Part shown: piece after piece, positions 33,501-45,000 of the stretch | Numbering within the stretch: position 1 is the first letter of the stretch | Layout: each line of letters starts with the position of its first letter | From: Collybiopsis luxurians FD-317 M1 | Taxonomy: Eukaryota > Basidiomycota > Agaricomycetes > Agaricales > Omphalotaceae | Length of the DNA stretch: 64,000 nt | Reading direction: 5' to 3' | NCBI GenBank assembly: GCA_000827265.1 | Contig: KN834770.1 | Span: 719,033-783,032 of the forward strand | Translations under genes and position numbers: made by a program | The notes under the pieces: generated by a model | What the model was told of the DNA's origin: nothing | The model's database searches: none | What the model saw: the letters and a program-made list of their open reading frames with translations, nothing else

Positions 33501-34681
33501 ACACTTGCAGAAAATTGAGTTGACATGCTGATCAGCACAAGCATTTGTTAGAAAGAGGCCTCTCGAGTGCGCAGCTTCTTGAAGTAGAGTTTTCGAGCCG
33601 TGTTCCATCCATTGTCCGTGAAACATCTTTGAGGCGCCACCAAAACTCGACCTCGACTCCGTCTCTTCGAAGAAGTAACAAATACGAATGAACCTAGATA
33701 TCGCATTGGAACTCTCAGTCGGCATGAAGATGATGCAAGGAAAACATACCAGAATCGGTTTGCATACCCATTTTTTGATTGGGCAGGTCGGCTTTTAAAG
33801 TTCTCCTCCCGACCTCTGCGAGCATCGTCTCCAGGCTCAACCATGACAACATCTCCAACCTATAGGTACATCTGGTAAAAAAAAAATAGACAGGGAATAC
33901 TTGTTAAAGGCTGCTCACTTTGTACTTTTGCCCATCCAATTTAATTGATCGGAAAAAGACCTTGTCTTCTTCTTCGGCCAGTTTCTGACCCCAGTGTGAT
34001 GAGACAGGGTCTTTCTCATGGTATCGGTATTTTATTGATGGAGCCTCTACTATTGTGGACACCTGCTCAGGGAAAAGGCTGGAATTAATGACGCGGAATT
34101 GATTCCGAAAGAAATCCTTTGCAATTGAGTGGACCCGTGGAGTCAGGGTAGGATTGAGCTGAACAAGATTGGACTTATCAGCCTTACGAGGAGCACTTGG
34201 TTGGGACTCCTCATCTGTATAGAGTGAAGAATCTTCATCTGTGTCGGGTGAAGACACCTGTGAACTGTCATCAATATACAAAGATGAAACCGAAGGGGAC
34301 TCGGAAGAGTTCTCTTTTTCAATGTCCGATTCAATGGTGCGATGCCTAGCTGTTAATGCGCGAGATTGCAGTATTCTTGCTCTAGATAATGTCGGCCGTC
34401 TCTCGGAAGATAGGGGAGTTGAATGCTGAGACAGATGTCAGGTAGGAATAGCAACAAAAAGTGCGGGTATTTACTGCACTAACATATACTGCAGAATGGG
34501 TTCTTAACTGAGAAAGCTACAAAAAGAATGAGTATTGACCTGTGTGGAAGGAGCGAAGAAAATTGACTTCATTTGAAAGGTGTTGATCTAATGAAATATT
34601 TCCCTGTCTTGTTCTTTTGGGAGGAGTTTGAGGAAACGAGCCACTTGCTTTGCGTTTGGTTGACTTCTCAACATGTTTCAT
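30535..34681 (-). CDS. DNMT1-type DNA (cytosine-5) methyltransferase with BAH domains
   Basis: The enzyme transfers methyl groups from AdoMet to cytosine C5 in nuclear DNA. Start 34681 gives MKHVEKSTKRKASGSFPQTP, a basic tail. A first BAH domain spans about 34020-33430 (KYKVGDVVMVEPGDD, RICYFFEETESRSSFGG, HGQWMEHGSKTLLQEAAHSR), and a second about 33330-32960 (FVYLRPSGKMDQGLLEIAQI). Catalytic motifs follow in order: LRCLELFSG joined to AGGLGTGL (motif I), SGGPPCQAFSMAN (IV, with the nucleophilic Cys at about 32255), FLLENVVGM (VI), APQNRHRLFIWGA (VIII), GRLDANDCFKTAMT, then QGFPDRYMF and YKQIGNAVPVPLALAL (IX-X), ending at TGA 30535-30537. More than ten short introns are needed and some edges (near 32210 and 31250) are uncertain. 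I saw no replication-foci (RFTS) domain in the roughly 230 residues before the first BAH. The protein appears catalytically intact. Confidence 0.92.
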
Positions 34682-35655
34682 GATTGTATCTCAGCAGTTG
34701 TTGCGAGCTGACTGAGCAATTAGAACTTGATAGTAAGGTTAGGCTGAGAAATCAGAAAATCCTTCCGTTTCGGTACCTTCAGAAAGTGTCCAGTTCAAAG
34801 GGTGACAATCACACGAGCAGAAAATTATCCACTTGACCCTGACTGAGCTTCGAATAGCTATTCAATAGGACATACCAAACATTTCATTCCGCTTGCCAAA
34901 CGGAAAAGTTAATACTTACCTACCTTTTGCCCAAGTTCAATTCTGAACTATGAGAATTCTGGACTTGAATTTAAAATCAATCGACCCGCGTAATTCACCG
35001 CACATACCTTTGGGTATCAGGTACTCAAAATGTCTGCGCCGGTCGTCCGAACTCGGGACGGTGTGGTGTATTTGGCTCAGATTTGGCTCAGCCGTGGGTG
35101 TAACTTTGGCGCCCATCCACACAGAACCAAACAACTGGATTTCTTAAAAGCTGGGCGCTTCATGCTAGTTCTGGTCTTCCTGGACACATACTTTACATAT
35201 TTTTTTTTGTTCTTTGAGTGTATCTCGCTGTTCACATTCAGCACTTTCGTGCGCAATTACATATTTGGATGATTCTTTGATGCCGGACTTATCTACGCCT
35301 AGCACTTTTTTTTTCTACGTGCAAGGACGTTAAACTAGCCGGCAATATTAACATGGACTTGTTATAAGCCCGACGTTTTTGCAGAGCGTCGGATTTTAGA
35401 ATTGAGTGGATACGATGCTTTGAAAAGACGATACAGTAGATGAAATATACAGTACTCTGTAGATACCTCAAAACATACCTTTAATGGAAATTCGGCAAAA
35501 GGATTACATCGCTCCGCAATGACGTCGAAAAATTCTCCTGTCCACTGTCACTTTCTAATATCCACCTTGTCCAGTTTAGAGTGTAAGTAACGCCACAGCA
35601 ACCTTGTCCTCAACAGCCATGACCCACAAGTCTTCCTGCCCAGAGTATACAAAAG
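34682..35655. other. Divergent intergenic region, methyltransferase / sterol acyltransferase
   Basis: Both genes start away from this 1-kb stretch. Short open frames on both strands (34937-35272, 35289-35471) lack any recognisable feature. AT-rich stretches and a T run near 35200 are present. No RNA gene was recognised. Confidence 0.45.
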
Positions 35656-37862
35656 ATGCCCATCGACGGTCCTCCCGGACTCATCCAACGAACTTCGAGC
35701 GGAAACCCTAGCTCATATCAGACCAATGACGGAACACTCTATGTATCCAAGCCATTCATCTCAAAAGGTTCTAAAAAACCTCGCGCTCTGATAACCTTCG
35801 CTCCGAGAGAGAGCGCGTTCGATATTAATAATGAAAAATCGCTCGCAAATGAATTTCGGGTGCGTTCATAGTATCTGTAGTCCTCCCTACGCAAATAACC
35901 GGTTCTAATATAGGGATTTTTCTCTCTCTTCTGGATTTCCATCTTCATCTTCACTGTTCGCACTTATATCCGCTCATTCGAAACCTCTGGACATGCTCTC
36001 AATCTCCATTTCGCCACAATGTTCTCAAAAGACGCTATCAATTTAGCTTTGAGCGATGCTGTTCTGGTTCTCACTACATCCTTCATTTGTTTGATCTTCT
36101 CCAAAGTCGTAGAAAAGGGCTGGATACGGTATTACTGGCTGGGTGTGATCATTCAGCACCTACTTCAGACCGCCGTGCTGGTTTTAGGAGTTGGGTGGAC
36201 CTTCAAGAGAGAATGGCCCTGGGTTCAGTCGGGCTTTTTTACTCTGCATACGCTGGTGATGATCATGAAAATGCACTCGTATATGTCAGTCAACGGGTAC
36301 CTCAAGTGGGTGTCGGAACAGTCCGACCAGGTTTTGAAGCAACTCCGAAAATTGGCAGAAGCTGAAGGAGGTGGATGGGATCGTGCTATCTCGGTAGCCA
36401 AGGGACATCGTGCAGCATTCGATAATTACTCATTGCTCCAATCTTCGTCAATGTCAGATACTCCCCCTGCAGCAGGAACCCCACCGATTCCAGCAGGCGT
36501 CCAAGCCTCTTACATTGATCCCGAGACGGCGAAAGCTTTGAGAAGAAGGTTGGCGTCCATCTCCGACGTCAACGGCGTCGTTTACGCCGATTCGAAGAAT
36601 GTTGTTGAAGGGCTTGACACCAATGCTGATTATAAGAAGACCGACGATGAAAACCAAAAACCACCAACTTCACCTCTTTCCCCACATCCCCTAATCGACC
36701 ACCCCGATCTCAAAATATCCTCTCTCGCGAAAGAGTACACTGAGCTTCGAGGAGAGCTCACCTCCGCCGGTCCGCTGTATGTCACGTATCCAGCAAATAT
36801 GACAGTCAAGAATTTTGCTGTATACATGTTGATCCCGACGTTGGTGTACGAGCTGGAGTATCCTAGGACGAATAAGTGAGTTTGTCATTCCGAGTACGAT
36901 TTGGTCTAACCTTGCTCACGTGTGTACAGAATCCGCCCCATATACGTATTTGAAAAAACTGTGGCTACTTTTGGAACATTCGTACTCTTGTACACGGTCA
37001 CGGAAACTTTCATCCTTCCATTATGTCCGCCATCCCCAACGTCTCCAGAATACGTCGGCTACGTCCAACCACCGTTTTGGAGATTGTTACTTGATCTCGC
37101 TCTGCCATTTATGTTGGCTTATCTGCTCTTGTTCTATATCATGTTTGGTAAGCTCTCCGACTCCAAACCGAACTTAGGTTAACGTATCTATTCAGAGTGT
37201 ATATGCAACGGATTCGCTGAACTGTCGTATTTTGCCGATAGACAGTTCTACGAAGATTGGGTGGGTTATGGTTCACTATCGGCTTGATGGATTTGAGCAC
37301 TGACCCTGTCCTTTTTTTCTGTCCCCTGTTCGTCGTCATCGTTTCTCTACCCTCACTCCTCTATCGTCTATCGCTTCCTTCGTCCCAAATGCCCACTTAC
37401 ACTACTCCGCCTCTCTCAGTGGAACTCAACTTCTCAAGCTGAATTCTCTCGCAAATGGAACAAACCCGTGCACATGTTCTTGCTACGACACGTCTACTCT
37501 TCTTCCATGACGTCGTATAAACTATCAAAGAGAGACGCGATGTTTGTGACTTTTTTATTGAGCGCATGTGTGCACGAGTTGGTTATGGTGGTTGTTACGA
37601 GGAAGTTCAGGTAAGACTCGTCCCCACATGTCTGCTTTGCCTGTGACTGCGATTGGCTATTCAGTCAGCTTTCTTCATTGGTTTGCTTACTTCGAACATC
37701 TGCAGATTCTATCTCTTCCTCATGCAGCTGGCTCAAATCCCCTTAATTGCGCTCAACTCGGTTCCATTTATCAAACAGAATAAGTTTCTGGGCAACATGA
37801 TGTTTTGGACGGGCTTGTATGCCGGATTCCCCTTGCTTTGTGTCTGTTATGTTGCGTATTAG
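35656..37862 (+). CDS. Sterol O-acyltransferase (ACAT/ARE, MBOAT family)
   Basis: The enzyme esterifies sterols with fatty acyl-CoA in the ER for storage in lipid droplets. The protein begins MPIDGPPGLIQRTSSGNPSS and has many hydrophobic helices from about 35910 on (FFSLFWISIFIFTVRTYI, VLVLTTSFICLIFSKVV). PWVQSGFFTLHTLVMIMKMH is the conserved SFT-like region before the loop HSYMSVNGYL. The ACAT signature FADRQFYEDWWNS is rebuilt across an intron at about 37261, and the catalytic histidine lies in FLLSACVHELVMVV near 37570. The C-terminus ends GFPLLCVCYVAY at TAG 37862. Introns near 35860, 36877, 37147, 37261 and 37611 are short. It is probably an ARE2-type acyltransferase; a diacylglycerol acyltransferase of the same family is less likely given the FYxDWWN form and the PLYVTYPANMTVKNF segment. 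Confidence 0.9.
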
Positions 37863-38507
37863 GTGTTTTCGGCGCAACTATGATTCTCACCCACTAGGAC
37901 GTGGAGGGTAAGGATGTGGATCTAAATTTGGATTTATTTAATTATCAGCCTACGATGAAAGATGATATAACATTACTTAGTTCAAGGTTCTCACCTATCT
38001 GTCCGCAGTACCAAATGCTCTCATCTAACATTATCTTTACTTTTTGGATGCGGCTGGATGGAACGTCGAGACAGTATACTGTAGCATTTGTTTAATACCA
38101 TTTTACGAATAATCTTGTAATATTTTTGGTCACCTCCATCGACAGGATTTCCATTTGAGCGCGTAGCGTGGGGTGCACCACTGAGGGGAAGTGCGAGGCA
38201 AACCTACGTCGAACCCGACCCACTCCCTCCTATTCCTATGTTCAGCCACTAGGTGACGCAACATTTGAAATTTATCGAGTTCCGGACGTAGGAACGATTT
38301 GACAGACATGGCGCTTTTTCTCCTTTCTCGGAAGCAAAAGGCTCTCTAACGGTGAAACCATACCTTCTCCTAGTTATCATGTCATATAGCCTGGCCTCTT
38401 TTCGCCGTATGGCGACCCTGATCCGATATTTCTGCCTATAAAACCCTCCAATTTTTCTTCATTAGACCTTACTCTGAACTCTTTCTGAAGTCTATCCCTC
38501 AGCCATC
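37863..38507 (+). promoter_or_regulatory. Intergenic region with TATA box of the secreted-protein gene
   Basis: A clear TATAAAA at 38437-38443 lies 65 bases before ATG 38508, with a CT-rich stretch between. Such a core promoter suits a strongly or conditionally expressed secreted protein. The preceding 500 bases hold the acyltransferase 3' end and no recognisable gene. Confidence 0.6.
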
Positions 38508-39311
38508 ATGAAAGTTTCCGCGTCAATTCTAGCCACTACCCTCGCCTGGGCTAGCTGGACTTCTGCTAACCCCGTCAAGCTGGTCTCTCGCGTCCCGGAC
38601 CAGACTCGCTGCGTCGAATACCAGAAATACGTTGGTATTTACAACGGCGCATATGAACAGTCGTGTGTCCACCTTGTAAGCTTCTTCTTCTTCTCTGCGA
38701 CCTTGGCATACTTCCAGACCATCGATCTCTATTCTCGTCTTGTAGGTTGAAAACTGCAAAGACACAGTTATCAATTCGAACATAACCAACCCTTGGACTG
38801 TCAAATCTTGCGTCGCCGCAGCTACTTGCGAGGGCATTGTTCCCTTGATTGGCCTTATTCAATGTACCTCTGGAGGCCAAAGCCTCCCTGACGTACAACA
38901 GATTGGGTATCTGGATTATCCTACCGTAAGTTAAATGCCAATCGAGGATTTGACGAACGAGTGACACGTATTCGTCCTAATACCGGCTTTATGTTAGATA
39001 TACGCAGGGATCGTCGGCAGTTGCGCTTGGCAAGAAGGCGGATGTCCGATAAACCAGCAGAACTATATCGACTTTGTCTACGGTGCCCTGTCTGATGTGG
39101 GAACTGATTCTTGGCCCGAGTCAGTACACAATTTTCTCCGCTCCTACATCATCTACAACTGATCGAACCGTCAAATTTTCCTTCCCCATCCAGTATCAAC
39201 AATGTCATCAATAACTGGTGGAAATCTATCACCCAATGGACTGCTACCGGAGACACTGTTCCTTACATGAACTTCAGTGACTGGCTCCACTATTCCAATT
39301 CTGGCAACTAA
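38508..39311 (+). CDS. Small secreted cysteine-rich protein, unknown function
   Basis: The first 20 residues, MKVSASILATTLAWASWTSA, form a classical signal peptide with likely cleavage before NPVKL. Four exons join in frame: ...GAYEQSCVHL, VENCKDTVINSN, IYAGIVGSCAWQEGG and INNVINNWWKSITQWTATGD. The mature protein has eight cysteines (around RCVEY, QSCVH, ENCKD, KSCVA, ATCEG, IQCTS, GSCAW, GGCPI), an even number compatible with four disulfides, and several N-glycosylation sites. The tail is aromatic-rich: NNWWKSITQW, YMNFSDWLHYSNSGN. I do not recognise the family. It could be a small secreted protein of the effector or fruiting-associated type, but no function can be assigned. Confidence 0.85.
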
Positions 39312-39992
39312 GCGCTTTCAGATAGAGGATGTTGTGAGCGGATGAGGCGTCGATGAGTTGAATGGGATTGGGGACTATTCATCTGTATTTCAATATTCAT
39401 CTTGTAAACCCGGACTTTGACGAAAGGACATGAACTTTTTATTTACGCATGTACTCTAATCTATGCATCAATTACTCAGAGTACTCTTCAAGTGGCCGTG
39501 ATATTCACCTTTTCTCAGTCTCAGAAGATACAAGAAGTAGAAGGAGAGGGGGAGAGAGTAGCAGTGAACCTAACGAATTTGCTGTTAAGTATGGGCAAAA
39601 AGGCTCAGCCGGTTAGACGCGAGGTCTCACCGCAATATTCCCACGAAATCAAAGCTTAAAATCGCGACCTCGAAATGGAAGATTCCCGCATTATGAAGTT
39701 TCTCACGATCTAAAACTGTGAATCGACTTTCAGGTCGGGAACATATCATGCCATCGACCACCAAAAAGAACTCAGGGCAGCAATTTCTTCGCGTGACATC
39801 TAAGATCTAAGCGTTGAAGCAAATCCAGACAAATCCTATTCTTGAGATTGGTCTAAATTACTTAGCGATATCCAGGCCATGCAATACAGCATAAGTAAAT
39901 GTTCTTAAAATTTGCTCTTCAGTGTCCTGATTCGCTTCGCCCTTCCTCCAGGCAACACGAATCGTGTTCAGCCAACTGCCATATTTCTCCCA
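39312..39992. other. Convergent 3' intergenic region
   Basis: This stretch lies between the secreted-protein stop and the FBXO9-like stop on the opposite strand. Open frames are short and featureless. Confidence 0.45.
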
Positions 39993-42035
39993 TTATGCTC
40001 CATACGATCTGACTTTGGAGAACCAGAATGGCCTTTCATGCTTCAACGCGACAGGACTTGCATCACCCGTCTCTAGATTCACTGAATCATACGATACTAT
40101 ATCCATCTTGTTCCATCGGCCAAGAGGGCGCGAAAGGAGGGTCAGGTTCATGGTGAATATGTAACGAATGGAAGGTAAGGGGTCAGATCCGTGCCCATGT
40201 GTGTGGCCGTGTGCGTGTGCGTGAGCATGCGGGTGAGCATGGGTATGTGAGGAGGCTGAGGTAGCAGCCTGTTTCTTGATCAACTCAACCACCGTCTCCG
40301 GTTCCGAAAAGTCCAAACTTGAAAAGGCTCTAGAGGATGCGTCGATCAAGTTGGATAAGACGACGGTGGTTCCGTCAAGATGCCAGTTGCCGAAAAACAG
40401 GCCCTAATGACTGAAGTCAGACCAAAGGAGTGATGAGAAGAAGTAACAATGCACCTTGACTCCTCTCAACGACGGCTGGAGTAACGGTATGACTTGCGCC
40501 GGAGGTTGTTCTTCGTTGGTCAAAAGCGAGATAACTTGACCATTAGGGAAGAAACGCCTGTTCGAATATGAGTTGAGATGTTGATGAGGTCGCGTGAATC
40601 GGACATACAAGTAACGATGATAAGTAATCAAATGGTTTACATTAACCCAGGAGTTTTCAGAGAGGCCTTGTCGACTAGGGAGAATGTCAATGTTGTAACA
40701 ATCGAACACTTGGGAAGTTTCCTACATGTAATGGCACACTGCAATGTACACCCCTGAAGAGAAGGATGAAGAGAAAATTTGGCACCAAGTAGATTTGGAA
40801 CAACAATACCTGCTTACCATCTAACCGTATTCTCGGATGCTCGATATATAATTTCCGAAAATCATACAAGTATTGCTCGGAAAGATACTCGAGAAAACTT
40901 TGACCGTCTGGCGGGAGGATAGGTACTTGTGGCGGCTTGTACGTATCGTGAACAAATTTTCTTCAATAGGACAATGAGCGATCGCATCCGGGAAGTAGAC
41001 AAATGGGCTATAAACTCACCTCCAAATACTACTATCCAGAGTAACGACCCTTGCCCTTCTATTCACAGAAGCGAACCTCTCCAATGAGCTTGGATCAAGA
41101 ATCTTCAGAATATTAACGATCATTTCATCCGGGAGCATGTTGAAAGGGACAGATTCCTGTTCATCTTCCGGTTCGAAGATAAGTTGCTGAGGGAAGTTTT
41201 GCAGAACAGAATCCAGGGACCTGGATGCAATAACACCATGCTCCACTCGGGAGGCAAGCTTAACTTTGGACTTGACGTCCTGTAAAGCCAGTGTGCTTTC
41301 CATCTTCTTGGAAAGTTCATCCAACGTAAATCCGTTTCCTGCTAGAACAACTTTTGGTCTCATCTGTGGGTCGAAAGCTTCGACATTGCTGACAGAAGAG
41401 ATAGAAGCGATTTGTTGTGCTAGTAGACCCCCAAGCTTTTCCTCCCTTTCATAATGCCTATCAACGTTCGGTTCCTTCCGGAAAGCGGCTCTGTACAATT
41501 CCAAGGCCTCTTCAAGCTCACCATGTTGTTCATGAATGACTGCTTGACGATAAATAGCAACAGCCGATGAAGAGTTTTGGGAGAGTGTAGGAGCAGTAGT
41601 AACGTGAAACGGTTTGGGAGGCATATTGGAAGCGGAAGCGGGAGGCCGTGGAGCAGACGTATACGTCGAGAAAGACGAAGTGTTTTGGAAAGACTGAACA
41701 TTTGCTGGTTCCGAGATACTTTGGTCCACGAAGTTTGCGCTCGAGGACCCTGCGCTCTTACCAGATTCCCGAGCAGCCAATTCCGCCTTTCGCCTCCTCA
41801 CCTCCAGCTTCCATTCCTCTCTAAACCTTCTCAATTCGTCGGATTCATCTTGTTCTTCAACAGTGACCTTGCTCTTCGCCGTTGGTGATGAGGGTACCAT
41901 TGATACTTGATTACTTATCCAATTCGCATTGACTCTGGCCCGAGAATTAGGCGCCCAATCCTGGCGCCTAATGGGCGCTAAGGTAGTATTATTTCCAACG
42001 CGACGTACATGCAGCGCCGTCAGCCAGTCTTCCAT
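39993..42035 (-). CDS. F-box protein of the FBXO9/Pof7/Hrt3 type
   Basis: This is a predicted SCF substrate receptor. After MEDWLTALHVRRVGNN and a charged low-complexity stretch, AVAIYRQAVIHEQHGELEEA with LELYRAAFRKEPN forms a TPR-like pair, as in FBXO9. The F-box is at NMLPDEMIVNILKILDPSSL with RFASVNRRARVV. Further exons carry the conserved C-terminal module: YLYDFRKLYIEHPRIRLDG, then HYRFFPNGQVISLLTNEE and RGVKGLFFGNWHLDGT. The protein ends FWFSKVRSYGA at TAA 39993-39995. Within that module lies a His-rich insert of alternating His and Ala/Gly/Thr (about 40190-40245), encoded by a GT-rich microsatellite. Human FBXO9 acts on Tel2/Tti1 and yeast Hrt3 on other clients; the target here is unknown. 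An intron lies at nearly every 100-150 bases from 40990 down. Confidence 0.88.
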
Positions 42036-45000
42036 CGTTTGCCTCCAAAAACATGAATAACTTTATTCTGAACGTGTTCTAGGACGATCTAGATTGGATA
42101 CAGGACCAGCGCAAATTGGCGAGGAGAACATTCAAACTTTCATGGTTTACGTGTTGCACCTGGTGCTCAAGTTTCTTGATACACCCACCTGCGAGTGTAG
42201 GTCAGTGTAGAAGCTAACTCTCATTAAAGTGTTTGAATTATTCCTGAGTTGCAGTCTAGACTGAATGCTTTCTTTCACTATCGGGAAAATCGTCGTGGCC
42301 GTAAGCAAGGTCGAAGTGCTACACGTCTCTGAGTCTCAACTCCCGTAGTCTGTTGATAGCACGAGTAGGCTTAGACTTGATGCATTGAGTATCTTGGCGC
42401 GAACCTAACCCCCCGGTTATCTAGGCTACGTTTGTCAGTTGGCACCTGAAGTCGTCTCCTACAATGGACGGCTTATCGCAACAGCGATGTTGGGTTCGCA
42501 TAGCGTTGGGCTAGCATTGCGTTGGCCACCGGAGATTTCTAGCTCGGAGTGTATGATAAAAATAGAACCGGGTAAGTTGGAATTTCTCGACCAATGTGCT
42601 GGTTGAGCTTCATATCTTGCTATATCGATATGAGAGTCCCAGTCGTTTCAGATTTCTGGCTGATTGTGCCTTCCGACTGGTCCTGGACCATGCGTGTGCA
42701 TGTATCTAATTTCATAAAGCTTAGTTCAGTCACCAGCCGGAACTTGCACATTCTGTTGCAAGAAACGAGATCTGGGAGCAACGTTTCACGGTATGTAGAG
42801 GCGATAAATCGAACTGAATACAATCGATGACCCAAAAGGCTTCAGCTGTCTATTTGTCCTCCTTCAGTTAGTCATTCACCATTTTTAATAACGGCCGAAC
42901 ACTGAACTTTGCATGTGGACCCAACGACACCTCCTAGATTGATCTAGTACAAAGCGCGATCTTTCAAAAGGAGTTCGATTTTTTATATGGATTGGATAAG
43001 ACCAGGCCAGATATCGCGATCCGCAACCATTGAAGCTCTCTTGCTTATCTAGGAATTGTTTTGACGCGGGTTATAGATATCTTCTAGTACTAGAACCAAC
43101 CCCTTACTTCTTGGTTGTGTCATTTCTGCCCGCCTACCTTCCGCAGAAAGCATCACATCGACGTCCCATAGACAATCACTTCACATTTCAAGTAGCTTCA
43201 CCAGGAAAAAAGATACTTTCTATCTAGTTTGGAAACAGCTTTCTGATTTCATTTCTTGAGCCCAGGCGCGCAACAGCGCTCCACAAAGATGCAGGTCAAA
43301 CTGTCAGCCAAACCGATCCTCAGCTGCAGGCTATACTCCAATCTCGTTCCGGGTGTGTAGACTTCAATTCCGTTACGCTTACTCTGATCCTTCCCTCGAC
43401 TTCTTTCAGCCACTGCATTATTTCCGAAATTTGATTTAATCCCTCGTAGATAATTTTCATCGCCCATTTTGCTAGGGAACTTACGAAAAAGCGTTCTGAT
43501 ATACGCGATATTAGTTGCCTCTTTTACCTATTCTCAATTCGCAGGCTCTCAACCGAATACTATCCTTCAACTAACAGGGATGAGATGATCAATAGTCACA
43601 GGTTTCCGCGGACGATCAATGTAGGAGAAATGCCACCCGCTGTCACTTTGTGGCCTACTTGGGAGTACATGCCGACGTTCAGGGTGTATTACCTCTGTAC
43701 ATCATAGCCCATGCGTTTTTCGAGCCGCATTCATCAACCGCAAGAGACAGCTCGACGTGGTTCAATAAGCTCTTCTTTTTTACAAAGAATGTGATGAAGG
43801 GGGGCCGTATGACGCGTTTATCTCGGTTCTGTGGAGGATCTGCCGCCTTGTGGGGCTGTATTCGAGCGAATTCTCTAACAATTATCAATGGAAACTCCTC
43901 TCGACTCCAGCATCGTGTTTTCCTAGAAGAATAACGCTCGTTTTACTTCTGACCTCTATTTGATGTAAGGACCCCAACTGTCGGGTCTGTAGTTGCGTTT
44001 TTGAGCTGCCAGGAATGTGGGCCAAAGAGGTAAGGGAGGCTTCTGTTAGCAGGCTTTGCTGAATTTACCCAGCTGGATCTCCTGATTCCAGTTATTTAAT
44101 GCAGGTGATACATGAAAGGATATGGCAGTGCGTAGCATCAATTTGGATGCCTTCTTACTATTGGAGTGTCAGCAGTCTACGTCGCAGTGGAATCCTAGAA
44201 ATCCTAGACCAATCCCAGTGGGAAGGGGGGGCTCGATGCCTAAATTGGTAATGGTGTACATACATCCGCGACGTTCCTGCCATGCCAATTTCTTATCTCC
44301 ATTATTAAAAGAACTGATCCGCTTGTCACATTCGGGGATATGCAATATGTAAGTGGCTTTGCCTGGTCCAGTTCGGGTTCATTGCTTGCGTTTCGAAAGG
44401 TTGCGTAGTCATTTTTCTTCTATTTTCTGCCACTTCTGAAGCTTTTTATTTACGGTCAATGCTCCTATTTTTTATCAATTCGTGTTCTTGTTAATGACTT
44501 CCGCAACGTCGTCGACATCTTATTACTTGGACCATTCGCGATTCCGAGAATTTAGGGTGTGGATCGCGGCGGACATGGCTGTTTGCATTTAAAAAAAAGG
44601 CATGACACTCCGAAAAACGCATGTTTGTGGTATGCTGTGGGTGGATTCTTCTTTTCCTTCGTAGGTGCATCGAAAATGAAATAAATGAATTTCATGCCAA
44701 CCGAGAACACTCTTAGAAGCTGGCGTCGAAAATCGTGTACCCCACGTACAAATGAATACCTTCTCTTCTTTTGCCTTCGTTTTCCTTTTTCGACTCGACT
44801 GAGCACGATCCGGAGGCAGAGCTCTCCGAGGAGCAATGGCGCGAATAATCAGATTCATCACGATTAAGGAACACCTTTGAAGACAGTGGTTTGGTTCGTA
44901 GGTCCAGAATCGCCCTTCCCCGCCGATTGCCCGGATTGACTGGCAGGATATTTTGAAGCAGAAAAAGTAAAATTATTATGGCGTAGCGCGGATTTTTCTC

